This document shows positions 26,034 through 33,861 of a stretch of DNA of 43,451 nt, piece after piece (positions within the stretch are counted from its first letter, which is position 1; every line of letters starts with the position of its first letter). Below the pieces are notes generated by a model, which was not told the origin of the DNA, did no database searches, and was given only the letters and a program-made list of their open reading frames with translations. Source of the DNA: Cellulophaga sp. (GTDB lineage Bacteria; Bacteroidota; Bacteroidia; Flavobacteriales; Flavobacteriaceae); contig JANQTG010000052.1 of NCBI GenBank assembly GCA_030731855.1, positions 13,751 through 57,201 on the forward strand, in the 5' to 3' direction. The position numbers and the translations under genes were made by a program.

Positions 26034-27326
26034 TTAAGCCAATAAAAATGCTTTCATTTCGTCATAAGTCGATATTTTAATCGACTTTTTCTTCTTATTC
26101 ATTTGTTTTAAGATCTTTTCAGGAATGTCTATATTTTCTTTGATGGTATCTTCCACCGTATCTAAAAACTTTACAGGATGTGCCGTTTCTAAGAAAATTC
26201 CGTAAGTGTCAGGGTTTTGTTCTTGATATTTTTTTAGACCTAAATATCCAACGGCTCCATGCGGGTCAGCTACATAATTATAATCGTTGTACAATTCTAG
26301 CATCGCTTCTTTGGTTTCTTCATCAGTAAAGGAATAGGAAGATAAATTTTGAGCAAGTTCTTTTATATCGTTGTTATACATATGTCGAATTCTGATAAAA
26401 TTACTCGGGTCACCGACATCCATCGCATTAGAAATAGTGGCGATAGACGGTTTCGGATCGTAAAAGTCTGTCTGCATAAATCTAGGTACTACATCATTTA
26501 CGTTGGTGGATGCAATAAAATGCTTTACAGGCATTCCTAATTGTTGCGCAATCATTCCAGCGCAAATATTTCCAAAGTTCCCACTAGGGATAGAAAAAAC
26601 GATATCTTTCCCTTCTGATTTTGTTGCCTTATAGGCGAATAAAAAGTAAAAAAGTTGCGGCAACCAACGGGCTACATTGATGGAATTTGCTGAGGTTAAT
26701 TGTTTGTTTTTAGTGATTTCTTCGTCTAAAAAAGCTGTTTTTACCATAGTTTGGCAATCGTCAAAAGTACCATCGACTTCTAGAGCGGTAATATTTTTAC
26801 CTAAAGTGGTGAGTTGTTTTTCTTGAATATCACTTACTTTTCCACTCGGGTATAAGATAACGACTTTTACGCCTTCTACCCCTAAAAAACCATTGGCCAC
26901 CGCACCACCAGTATCGCCAGAAGTAGCAACAAGAACGGTTATTTCTTCTGTTTTTTCGAATGAAAAATGGCCTAAGCAACGTGCCATAAAACGGGCGCCA
27001 ACATCTTTAAACGCTAGTGTAGGACCATGAAAAAGTTCTAAAGTTGAAATATTTTTTTGAATCGGAACAATCGGAAAATCAAAATCTAATACTTCGGCAA
27101 TTATTTCTTTTAGCTTTTCGTCGTCTATGTCTTCAGTAACAAATTGACGAATTGCGGTAAAAGCGATATCAAATTTGGATAGACTTTCAATATTCTCAAA
27201 GAAATGTGTTCCTAATGGTGTAATCTTTTCTGGGAAATATAAACCACGATCGGGCGCAATTCCTTTAATAACCGCTTCTTTAAAAGATACTTTAGGTGCT
27301 TGTTTATTTAGACTGTAAAAATTCAT
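26034..27326 (-). CDS. thrC: Threonine synthase
   Basis: 430 residues. The PLP lysine is in LFHGPTLAFKDVGARFMARCL; VATSGDTGGAVANGFLG is the phosphate-binding/substrate loop, and SIPSGNFGNICAGMIAQQLG is the PLP-phosphate motif. The length and N-terminal MNFYSLNKQAPKVSFKEAV are those of the longer, E. coli-type threonine synthase, which converts O-phosphohomoserine to threonine. It is the last gene of the thr operon, 78 nt after the unknown secreted protein and before a strong terminator. Confidence 0.97.
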   Translation of the reverse strand: MNFYSLNKQAPKVSFKEAVIKGIAPDRGLYFPEKITPLGTHFFENIESLSKFDIAFTAIRQFVTEDIDDEKLKEIIAEVLDFDFPIVPIQKNISTLELFHGPTLAFKDVGARFMARCLGHFSFEKTEEITVLVATSGDTGGAVANGFLGVEGVKVVILYPSGKVSDIQEKQLTTLGKNITALEVDGTFDDCQTMVKTAFLDEEITKNKQLTSANSINVARWLPQLFYFLFAYKATKSEGKDIVFSIPSGNFGNICAGMIAQQLGMPVKHFIASTNVNDVVPRFMQTDFYDPKPSIATISNAMDVGDPSNFIRIRHMYNNDIKELAQNLSSYSFTDEETKEAMLELYNDYNYVADPHGAVGYLGLKKYQEQNPDTYGIFLETAHPVKFLDTVEDTIKENIDIPEKILKQMNKKKKSIKISTYDEMKAFLLA

Positions 27327-27404
27327 ACTAAAAGTTTTAAAATCAATATTTTAGAGTGTTGAGAATACTTCTATTCTTGGGTATAAAGGGTGAAACAAGT
27401 TTGG

Positions 27405-27854
27405 TTAGCAATCATTTATATCATCAAATTCTTCCATTTGTTGTCGATATTCAAAGAAATCTTCTAAAGTGCTTACTCTTTTTAGTTCAATTGATTTTTC
27501 TTCTAAAGTTTCATTTTTTATAAAACCATTTAAACTATTACCTTTTTGTTCCATAAAAATATAATTTTTATATCTGCCACTTTGCCAAGCATCATCAATC
27601 AAAATATAGCCATTATTGTTATTGGCAAAAATTTGAAATTTTCGCCATAAACTTTGATCGTATTCATGGTCTTTATATCGTATGATGCTTTTATAATAAA
27701 TAGCTCCTGTACATTCTTGTTGAAAACTTTGAATGTAAATTTGAATGATTTCGTCGTTTAGAGTGCCTTCAAAAACACTTTCTTTCTTGATTTCTTGAGC
27801 GGTAGCTGCTATAGAAAATAAAAAAGTGATATTAATAATGATGTTCCTTAGCAT
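27405..27854 (-). CDS. Unknown secreted protein inside the threonine operon
   Basis: 149 residues that I do not recognise as a named family. A clear signal peptide (basic start, hydrophobic NIIINITFLFSIA, cleavage near ATAQ) sends it to the periplasm. The mature part alternates short strands with turns: VFEGTLNDEIIQIYI, ECTGAIYYKS, GYILIDDAW, YIFMEQKGNSLNGFI, ending in an acidic tail with a terminal cysteine (DINDC). Repeated strand-G-x-L/I-x-G patterns suggest an all-beta sandwich or barrel. It starts only 2 nt after the thrB stop and precedes thrC by 78 nt, so it is cotranscribed with threonine biosynthesis although nothing in it looks metabolic. It is noticeably A+T-rich, which suggests insertion into an older thrABC operon. 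Confidence 0.8.
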   Translation of the reverse strand: MLRNIIINITFLFSIAATAQEIKKESVFEGTLNDEIIQIYIQSFQQECTGAIYYKSIIRYKDHEYDQSLWRKFQIFANNNNGYILIDDAWQSGRYKNYIFMEQKGNSLNGFIKNETLEEKSIELKRVSTLEDFFEYRQQMEEFDDINDC

Positions 27855-27856
27855 AA

Positions 27857-28780
27857 TTACAATTTTTTTATTCCTTCGGTGTTAATTTTAGAAACATGAA
27901 CATCATAATCGATGCCTATTTTTTCATACACGTCTGTCATAGCTTGTGCTACTTTTCTAGCCATGGCTTCTCCTTTGCTTAGCGCAAAAATGGAGGGTCC
28001 CGAACCTGAAATGCCGCAACCCAAAGCACCTGTTTCTATGGCTTTTTGTTTCACGGCATCAAAACCAGGGATTAAAATAGAACGAATGGGTTCTACAATA
28101 TGATCTTCTAATGAGCGACCAATTAAATCGTAATCTTCGGTAAACAATCCTGCGATTAAGCCGCCAACATTACCCCATTGTTTAATACCGTCTTCTAGGG
28201 AAATAGTAGTTTTTAAAATGCGTCTAGAATCTGATGTTTTTACTTCAATTTGTGGATGAATAACGGTGGCAAACAATTCACTAGGCGTATTAATTTTTAC
28301 AATATCTAAAGGACTATAACTACGTACCAAAGTAAAACCACCAAATAGGGCAGGAGCTACATTATCGGCATGCGCCACACCACTCGCTAAACGTTCACCT
28401 TCCATAGCAAACTTTACGAGTTGTAAGGCTGAAAAAGGTCTTCCAGTTAATTCGTTCATAGCCCAAACAGCGCCAGTAGAACTTGCTGCACTACTGCCAA
28501 TACCACTGCCAGCCTTTATTTTTTTATAGATTTCTATTTCAAATCCGCCTTGGTAATCACTTGCAGCTAAAAATGCCAGTCCGGCAACACCAGCTACATT
28601 CTCTAAGGTTTCAGTGGGTAAATCTTGTCCTGTTAGTTTGGTTATTTTTATACCTTTTTCCTTAGTTTTTCGAACCAACATTTCGTCACCAACGGCATCT
28701 AATGCCAAACCAAGCACATCAAAACCACAGGATACATTGGCTATGGTTGCGGGACAAAAAACTCTAATTTCATTATTCAT
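27857..28780 (-). CDS. thrB: Homoserine kinase
   Basis: 307 residues of the GHMP kinase superfamily. CPATIANVSCGFDVLGLAL at the N-terminus, the ATP loop KAGSGIGSSAASSTGAVWA, and the C-terminal GALGCGISGSGPSIFAL match homoserine kinase, which phosphorylates homoserine for threonine synthase. It lies 103 nt downstream of thrA; the gap contains a small GC-rich structured element. It is followed 2 nt later by the secreted-protein gene. Confidence 0.97.
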   Translation of the reverse strand: MNNEIRVFCPATIANVSCGFDVLGLALDAVGDEMLVRKTKEKGIKITKLTGQDLPTETLENVAGVAGLAFLAASDYQGGFEIEIYKKIKAGSGIGSSAASSTGAVWAMNELTGRPFSALQLVKFAMEGERLASGVAHADNVAPALFGGFTLVRSYSPLDIVKINTPSELFATVIHPQIEVKTSDSRRILKTTISLEDGIKQWGNVGGLIAGLFTEDYDLIGRSLEDHIVEPIRSILIPGFDAVKQKAIETGALGCGISGSGPSIFALSKGEAMARKVAQAMTDVYEKIGIDYDVHVSKINTEGIKKL

Positions 28781-28833
28781 TTATAGTTGCGTTTGAAATG
28801 TGACTTAAAACTTTACTACATCAACTCGTTATT

Positions 28834-28880
28834 CCCCTCCTTTGGAGGTTTAGCCTGCCTGCCGGAAAGGCATGGGGGAG
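28834..28880. repeat. GC-rich structured element between thrA and thrB
   Basis: A hairpin CCTCC-TTT-GGAGG (28836-28848) is followed by a TGCCT...AGGCA type stem around 28857-28872 and a G-rich close (ATGGGGGAG), all in an otherwise AT-rich 103-bp spacer. It resembles the small intergenic palindromes found dispersed in flavobacterial genomes. Being transcribed inside an operon, it could affect mRNA processing or thrA:thrB stoichiometry. Confidence 0.5.
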
Positions 28881-28883
28881 GCC

Positions 28884-31328
28884 TTAAAAATTCCCGATTC
28901 TAATGATATCCGCGAAAATACCAGACGCCGTAACCTCAGCACCCGCACCAGCCCCTTTAATAATCATGGGTTGATTTGGATATCTTTCGGTAAAAAATAA
29001 AACGATGTTATCACTACCTTCTAAATTATAAAAATCATGTCCCTTTGGTATTTCTTGTAAACCAACGCTAGCTTTGCCATCTTCGAATTGCGCTACATAT
29101 TTTAGTTTACAATCTTTTTCAGTGGCGTTTTTGTACATTTTTTGAAAGCTATCTTCATGTTTAATAAGCGACTTGAAAAAATCTTCGTTGTTAGTTGTTT
29201 CTAAGCTTTCTTTAGGTAAAAAAGATTCATTTTCAATCTCGTTTATATCAATTTTATTACCGCTTTCCCGAGCTAAAATTAATATTTTTCGCATCACATC
29301 AATCCCGCTTAAATCTATTTTTGGGTCTGGCTCTGTGTAGCCTTGTACTTGTGCTTCTTTAACAATGTCATGAAAGGTAGTGGTATCCTTAAAATTATTA
29401 AAGACAAAGTTTAAACTACCTGATAATACGGCCTGAATTTTAAGAATTTTATCGCCCGAAGCTATTAAGTTTTTTAAGGTATCAATAATAGGTAAGCCTG
29501 CGCCAACATTGGTTTCAAATAAAAATGGCGCATTGTATTTACGAGCCAAATCTTTTAAATTTTTATAATTATCATAGTCCGACGAGCAGGCTATTTTATT
29601 ACAGGTAACCACCGAAATACTATTTTTTAAATAAAATGCGTAGGTTTCAGAAACATCTGCACTAGCTGTATTATCAACAAAAATGCTATTTCTATAATTT
29701 AGCTTTTTAACCGTATCAAAAAAAGTTTCTTTATTCGCTTGTCCACCTTCGTTTAAAACAGTTTCCCATTTTTTAAGTGAAATTCCGTCTTCATCAAAAG
29801 CCATCGTTCTAGAATTGGAAATTCCAATAACCCGAATATTGAGTTTAAGATTTTCTCTTAGATATTTTTTTTGTTGCTTTATCTGGTTCAAAAACTTGTT
29901 ACCCACATTCCCAACACCCATAACAAACAAGTTAAGTTGTTTTGTATTCTCTTCAAAAAATTCTTCGTGAAGGGTATTTAATGCTTTTTTTACATCGTCT
30001 TTTACAATTACTGCCGATATATTTCGCTCTGAAGCTCCTTGAGCGATAGCCCTGATATTTACATTGTTTTTCCCTAAAGTACTAAACATTTTACCACTTA
30101 GTCCCTGATGATTTTTCATATTGTCGCCAACAAGGGCAATAATCGCTAGGTTTTTTTCGGCAAGGGTAGGTTTAATTTTACCTAAACTAATTTCATATTC
30201 AAAAGCTTCGTTGATAATTTCTACCGCTTTATCGGCATCCGCATCCGCAATTCCAATACAAATAGAATGTTCAGAAGAGGCCTGCGTAATAAGTACAACA
30301 CTTATGGCTGATTGCGATAATACTTCAAAAAAGCGTTTTGAAATACCAGGAATTCCTACCATTCCTGCTCCCTCTAAAGAAAGTAAAGCCATATTTTCTA
30401 CATGACTGATACCTCTTACGGTTCTCCCTTTTTCATTTTTGCTTTTGGTAATTAAAGTACCTACGTTTTCAGCGTCAAATGTATTTTTAATTACAATTGA
30501 AATTCCTTTTGATAGGACTGGTTGTATCGTTGGAGGGTATAGCACTTTAGCGCCAAAATGTGAAAGTTCCATAGCTTCTTCATAAGAAATATGTGGAATT
30601 GCCATGGCTTGTTTTACTAATTTTGGATTTGCAGTGTACATACCACTTACGTCTGTCCATATTTCAAGAACTTCCGCATCTACAGCACTGGCAACAATAG
30701 CAGCGGTATAATCAGATCCGCCACGACCCAGCGTTGTAGAATTTTGGTTTACAGACGAGGCTATAAAACCAGCCATTACTACTATGTTTTCAGAATTATG
30801 ATGAAAATATGTCGCACAGTTTTCGTTCGTAATCGTGAAATTTACAATCGCTTTTCCGAAAGTATCATTTGTTTTTATTAGCTCTCTACTATCTTTATAA
30901 CAAGCATTTAAGTTTTCTACAATAAAGTATTCACTGATGATATAAGAAGATAATAATTCGCCATAACTAACAATTTTATCAGATAGTTTTGGTGTTATTT
31001 CACCTATTAAATAAGCCCCTTCAAGCAAGGTTTCTAAGGTATTTAATTCACTTTTTACCTTACTTAACACTTTACTTTGAGATGCTATCGGTATTAATTC
31101 TTTAATGGCAGAAAGGTGTCTTTCTTCTATTTCTTTAAGTATGGTTTTATAGGCAGCATCTTGGTTTGAAGCCAGATTGGCAGTTTTTAATAGTAAATCG
31201 GTAACACCGCCCAAAGCAGAAACGACTACTATTGTTTTATCAGTTTCAGATTTTGAAACGATATTTTTAACTAAACGTATATTTTGAGCGTTGGCTACAG
31301 ATGTACCACCAAATTTTAGAACTTTCAT
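28884..31328 (-). CDS. thrA: Bifunctional aspartokinase I / homoserine dehydrogenase I
   Basis: 814 residues. The aspartokinase domain opens with KVLKFGGTSVAN and has TLGRGGSDYTAAIVA; regulatory ACT repeats follow (MALLSLEGAGMVGIPGIS, LAIIALVGDNMKNHQGLSG). The homoserine dehydrogenase half starts near residue 465 with LFVMGVGNVGNKF and includes GAGLPIIDTLKNL and YTEPDPKIDLSG. It catalyses the first and third steps of threonine/methionine synthesis from aspartate, and ACT domains usually mediate threonine feedback. It is the first structural gene behind the putative thr attenuator, so it is predicted to be controlled by charged tRNA-Thr as well. Confidence 0.97.
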   Translation of the reverse strand: MKVLKFGGTSVANAQNIRLVKNIVSKSETDKTIVVVSALGGVTDLLLKTANLASNQDAAYKTILKEIEERHLSAIKELIPIASQSKVLSKVKSELNTLETLLEGAYLIGEITPKLSDKIVSYGELLSSYIISEYFIVENLNACYKDSRELIKTNDTFGKAIVNFTITNENCATYFHHNSENIVVMAGFIASSVNQNSTTLGRGGSDYTAAIVASAVDAEVLEIWTDVSGMYTANPKLVKQAMAIPHISYEEAMELSHFGAKVLYPPTIQPVLSKGISIVIKNTFDAENVGTLITKSKNEKGRTVRGISHVENMALLSLEGAGMVGIPGISKRFFEVLSQSAISVVLITQASSEHSICIGIADADADKAVEIINEAFEYEISLGKIKPTLAEKNLAIIALVGDNMKNHQGLSGKMFSTLGKNNVNIRAIAQGASERNISAVIVKDDVKKALNTLHEEFFEENTKQLNLFVMGVGNVGNKFLNQIKQQKKYLRENLKLNIRVIGISNSRTMAFDEDGISLKKWETVLNEGGQANKETFFDTVKKLNYRNSIFVDNTASADVSETYAFYLKNSISVVTCNKIACSSDYDNYKNLKDLARKYNAPFLFETNVGAGLPIIDTLKNLIASGDKILKIQAVLSGSLNFVFNNFKDTTTFHDIVKEAQVQGYTEPDPKIDLSGIDVMRKILILARESGNKIDINEIENESFLPKESLETTNNEDFFKSLIKHEDSFQKMYKNATEKDCKLKYVAQFEDGKASVGLQEIPKGHDFYNLEGSDNIVLFFTERYPNQPMIIKGAGAGAEVTASGIFADIIRIGNF

Positions 31329-31372
31329 TATGGAAAAAATTAAATTGACTATGAGTATTGCATGTAGGATGC

Positions 31373-31463
31373 AAAAAAAGAAGGACGAGTTTATTTATGA
31401 ATTACCCCAAAGGGGTTGTAGTGAAGCTCGTGATTTTTATATCACAAGTTGTAAATAAAACTG
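31373..31463 (-). promoter_or_regulatory. Putative threonine-operon transcription attenuator
   Basis: Within the thrA leader three alternative pairings are visible on the minus strand. Hairpin A: CTTGTGAT (31448-31441) with ATCACGAG (31434-31427), 8 bp including one G-U. Terminator-like: ACGAG (31431-31427) with CTCGT (31389-31385), followed by CCTTC and seven T (31379-31373). Long-range: AGTTTTATTTA (31462-31452) with TAAATAAACT (31397-31388), one bulge. The first and second share an arm, and the second and third share C31389/T31388, so they exclude each other. A ribosome stalled at Thr codons 22-24 of the leader peptide (31422-31414) would cover ACGAG and prevent the terminator. Energies were not computed. 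Confidence 0.65.
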
Positions 31464-31485
31464 TAAAATTTTGTGTATTGCCCAT
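31402..31485 (-). CDS. thrL: Threonine-rich leader peptide (thrL-like)
   Basis: A 27-codon frame starting ATG at 31485 and ending TAA at 31404-31402, located 74 nt before thrA. Eight codons are Thr (ACA, ACA, ACA, ACT, ACG, ACT, ACA, ACC) and two are Ile (ATA, ATC). The clustered parts read FTTCDIKITS (codons 11-20) and FTTTPLG (21-27). Thr is 30 percent of the peptide, far above chance. It starts about 25 nt after the predicted transcription start and overlaps the attenuator hairpins. Thr plus Ile is the composition of the E. coli thr leader peptide, as expected where threonine is the precursor of isoleucine. The peptide itself probably has no function beyond being translated. Confidence 0.78.
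   Translation of the reverse strand: MGNTQNFTVLFTTCDIKITSFTTTPLG
31404..31416. repeat. ACCCC-AAA-GGGGT palindrome in the thr leader
   Basis: A 5-bp stem with a 3-nt loop that overlaps the last codons of the leader peptide and the T of its stop codon. It belongs to the same small C/G palindrome type as 16757 and 25987, but here it sits inside the loop of the putative terminator. Confidence 0.5.
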
Positions 31486-31516
31486 TTTGATTCTTTATAT
31501 CTTTATAAGATATAGC

Positions 31517-31547
31517 CAAATGTAGTATTTTTGATTTCCTAATCAAA
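31517..31547 (-). promoter_or_regulatory. Promoter of the threonine operon
   Basis: Minus strand TTTG (31547-31544), a 19-nt spacer and TACATTTG (31524-31517), both exact matches to the Bacteroidota consensus. It gives a leader of about 180 nt before thrA, long enough for the leader peptide and attenuator. Confidence 0.75.
31526..31533 (+). promoter_or_regulatory. -7 box of the NAD(P)HX repair gene
   Basis: TATTTTTG matches TAnnTTTG and lies 1 bp from the oppositely oriented thr operon -7 box. No -33 TTTG is seen at normal spacing. The leader would be about 65 nt. Confidence 0.4.
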
Positions 31548-31600
31548 TGATTTCAGAAATTTTTACGATATCATCAAATAATCTTAAATATTTTTATTGA

Positions 31601-33145
31601 ATGAAGATTTTTACTACCCAACAAATTTATGATGCTGATAAATTAACCATCGAAAATCAGCAAATAGCCAGTCATGAATTAATGGAGCGAGCCGCTATTC
31701 AAATATTTAATTGGCTGCATCTGCGTTTGCAAGGTACCCCTGTTAAAATTCACCTTTTTTGTGGTATTGGTAATAATGGTGGTGATGGTATTTCTCTTGC
31801 GCGACATTTAAAAGATCATGGCTATAGCATAGAAGTACATGTAGTGAATTACAGCGACAAAAGATCTGAAGATTTTCTATTGAATTTAAGTCGCTTAAAA
31901 GAACGAAAAATTTGGCCTAATTATATTAATTCGGCAACAGTTTTACCTGATATAAATAGTCAAGATATTGTGATTGATGCCATTTTTGGAATTGGCTTAA
32001 ATCGAGATCCTGATAACTGGGTTATAGCGCTTATAAAACATCTAAATGCCTCAAAAGCATTTGTTTTGTCTGTTGATATTCCTTCTGGTTTGTTTACAGA
32101 TAAGGGAATCAACAACCAAGAAGCTGTAATTAATGCTAGTTATGTTTTAAGTTTTCAAACTCCGAAGTTGGTATTTTTTCTTCCAGAAACTGGAGTATTT
32201 GTGAAGCAATGGGAAGTTTTAGATATTGGGATTGATCCTGAATATTTAATAAAAACAGAATCGGAGTTTGAACTAATCGGTAAAAATGAAGTTTTACCCA
32301 TTTACATACCTCGTGAAAAATTTTCACATAAAGGAACGTATGGCCATTCTTTGATAATAGGCGGTAGTTATGGTAAAATAGGTGCCGTTCAATTAACTTC
32401 AAGAGCCTGTTTGGCTGCTGGAAGTGGCTTGGTAACGGCATTAGTGCCTAAGTGCGGTTACATTCCTTTGCAAACCGCCTTGCCTGAAATTATGGTATTG
32501 ACAAGCAATAGTGAAGAACTAATTTCTGATATAGATTTCAATTTTACACCTACTGTTATTGGAATAGGTATTGGTTTAGGCACTTCAAAAGAAGTTAAAA
32601 AGGCTTTTTCGAGTTTTTTAGGTACTAATAGCGTACAATTAGTAATTGATGCAGACGGCCTAAATTTACTTTCAGAAACTAAAAGTTTATTAAAACAAAT
32701 GCCTCCAAAATCGGTTTTAACGCCACACCCAAAAGAGTTAGAGCGCTTGATTGGTACTTGGAAAGATGATTTTGAAAAACTTAAAAAAGCAAAAGAGTTT
32801 TCCGCCAAATACGATTGTATTTTGGTGCTAAAGGGCGCTAATACCATCACAATTTATCAAAATAAAGGATTTATAAATACCACAGGAAACCCAGGAATGG
32901 CTACTGCTGGTAGTGGCGATGTTTTAACAGGTATTATAACCGGACTTATAGCTCAGGGTTATGACACCTTAAAGGCGGCAGTTTTCGGAGTTTATTTACA
33001 TGGTAGTGCAGGTGATATAGCACTAGAAAGCTACGGATATCAAGCACTAAATGCTTCGGCAATAATTGATGCTTTGGGCTATGCTTATATAGATTTGTTT
33101 AAAAGGCCTGAAGCCACTGAAGCAGAAGAAAATAAGGGAACTTAA
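31601..33145 (+). CDS. nnrD: Bifunctional NAD(P)H-hydrate epimerase / ADP-dependent NAD(P)H-hydrate dehydratase
   Basis: 514 residues fusing both halves of the NAD(P)HX repair system. The N-terminal YjeF_N epimerase (about 1-215) has FCGIGNNGGDGISLARHL and VDIPSGLF. The C-terminal ribokinase-like dehydratase (about 225-505) has HKGTYGHSLIIGGSYGKIGA, LTPHPKELERL, and NPGMATAGSGDVLTGIITGLI. The protein repairs hydrated NADH and NADPH. It is divergent from the thr operon, with overlapping promoter regions, and converges on the STAS-like gene (33 bp between stops). No link to threonine is implied. Confidence 0.96.
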   Translation: MKIFTTQQIYDADKLTIENQQIASHELMERAAIQIFNWLHLRLQGTPVKIHLFCGIGNNGGDGISLARHLKDHGYSIEVHVVNYSDKRSEDFLLNLSRLKERKIWPNYINSATVLPDINSQDIVIDAIFGIGLNRDPDNWVIALIKHLNASKAFVLSVDIPSGLFTDKGINNQEAVINASYVLSFQTPKLVFFLPETGVFVKQWEVLDIGIDPEYLIKTESEFELIGKNEVLPIYIPREKFSHKGTYGHSLIIGGSYGKIGAVQLTSRACLAAGSGLVTALVPKCGYIPLQTALPEIMVLTSNSEELISDIDFNFTPTVIGIGIGLGTSKEVKKAFSSFLGTNSVQLVIDADGLNLLSETKSLLKQMPPKSVLTPHPKELERLIGTWKDDFEKLKKAKEFSAKYDCILVLKGANTITIYQNKGFINTTGNPGMATAGSGDVLTGIITGLIAQGYDTLKAAVFGVYLHGSAGDIALESYGYQALNASAIIDALGYAYIDLFKRPEATEAEENKGT

Positions 33146-33178
33146 TAGCTTCATTTTTTATATGGAGTTAAATTAATG

Positions 33179-33580
33179 CTATTTAGCTTTTACTCGTTTT
33201 TTTACCCAAGCTAAAGCATTATCATATTCAATAAAAAACTTCATTTGGTTTTTGTAAAACAGCTTTTCTATTTTAAAGTTGTGCATATCTATTTCTTTTA
33301 CTGAAACAACAGCAAAGGCTTTTAAATTTTCAATCTCACGTATATAAGTGTATACGGTTGGATCAATTGCGTATGAATTTTTTCTAAGGCTTATATAACC
33401 AAATTTTTTATTTCTAAAATGTATTTCGGCTATGCCTATAATTTGGTATGCTCTCTCTAAAGTTAGGGTTGCTCCTTCCTCAAAAATAGCTACCATATAG
33501 TCTTCGAATACTTGAATTATTCCAGTTTCAAGATGGTATTCACGAACCACGATTTTATTTTTCGATTGTTCAATTTTCAT
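33179..33580 (-). CDS. Small STAS/SpoIIAA-like protein, unknown function
   Basis: 133 residues, cytoplasmic, no signal peptide. The pattern of strand-helix units (VFEDYMVAIFEEGATLTLERAYQIIGIAE, KFGYISLRKNSYAID, LKAFAVVSVKEID, and a final FIEYDNALAWVKKRVK) is that of the STAS/SpoIIAA-like fold often seen in flavobacterial proteins of this size (similar to DUF7793). In that group the C-terminal F-x-D-x-x-x-A-x-x-W-L motif is typical. It is not adjacent to a kinase or sigma factor, so an anti-anti-sigma role is not supported. It is A+T-rich and lies alone between nnrD and clpC; a TACCTTCG box about 35 nt upstream is a weak promoter candidate. Confidence 0.65.
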   Translation of the reverse strand: MKIEQSKNKIVVREYHLETGIIQVFEDYMVAIFEEGATLTLERAYQIIGIAEIHFRNKKFGYISLRKNSYAIDPTVYTYIREIENLKAFAVVSVKEIDMHNFKIEKLFYKNQMKFFIEYDNALAWVKKRVKAK

Positions 33581-33861
33581 TCCCCTTATTTTGTATAATA
33601 TGTCTCGCTACGAAGGTAATATTAAGGATGGTGCTCTTATAAAATACTAGATAAAAGGCTTAAATATCGTTCAAGTAACTTTAAAATATAAATGTATTAT
33701 GATACTTGAAAGTAAAGTAATACACAATATATTGCATTATCTTATTTTAAATTGAGAGTTTGTAATAATTAGAAAGTAATTTTTATGGAATTCATAAACC
33801 TTTAAACAAAAAAATACCGCCAATATGTGGCGGTATTTAAATTTTAAGAAATTAATAAAAA
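33581..33861. other. Intergenic region downstream of clpC
   Basis: 281 bp without a plausible gene. It contains the clpC terminator (33804-33838) and, nearer the STAS-like gene, AT-rich sequence in which I see no further strong signal. Confidence 0.5.
33804..33838 (-). terminator. Terminator of clpC
   Basis: On the minus strand AAATACCGCCA (33838-33828), loop CATAT, TGGCGGTATTT (33822-33812) forms a perfect 11-bp stem followed by further T (TTTTGTTT). It lies 24 nt after the clpC stop. Confidence 0.92.

Noticed and set aside
33179-33580. Anti-anti-sigma factor (SpoIIAA)
   Set aside because: The fold may be STAS-like, but there is no conserved phosphorylatable serine motif and no kinase or sigma gene nearby.
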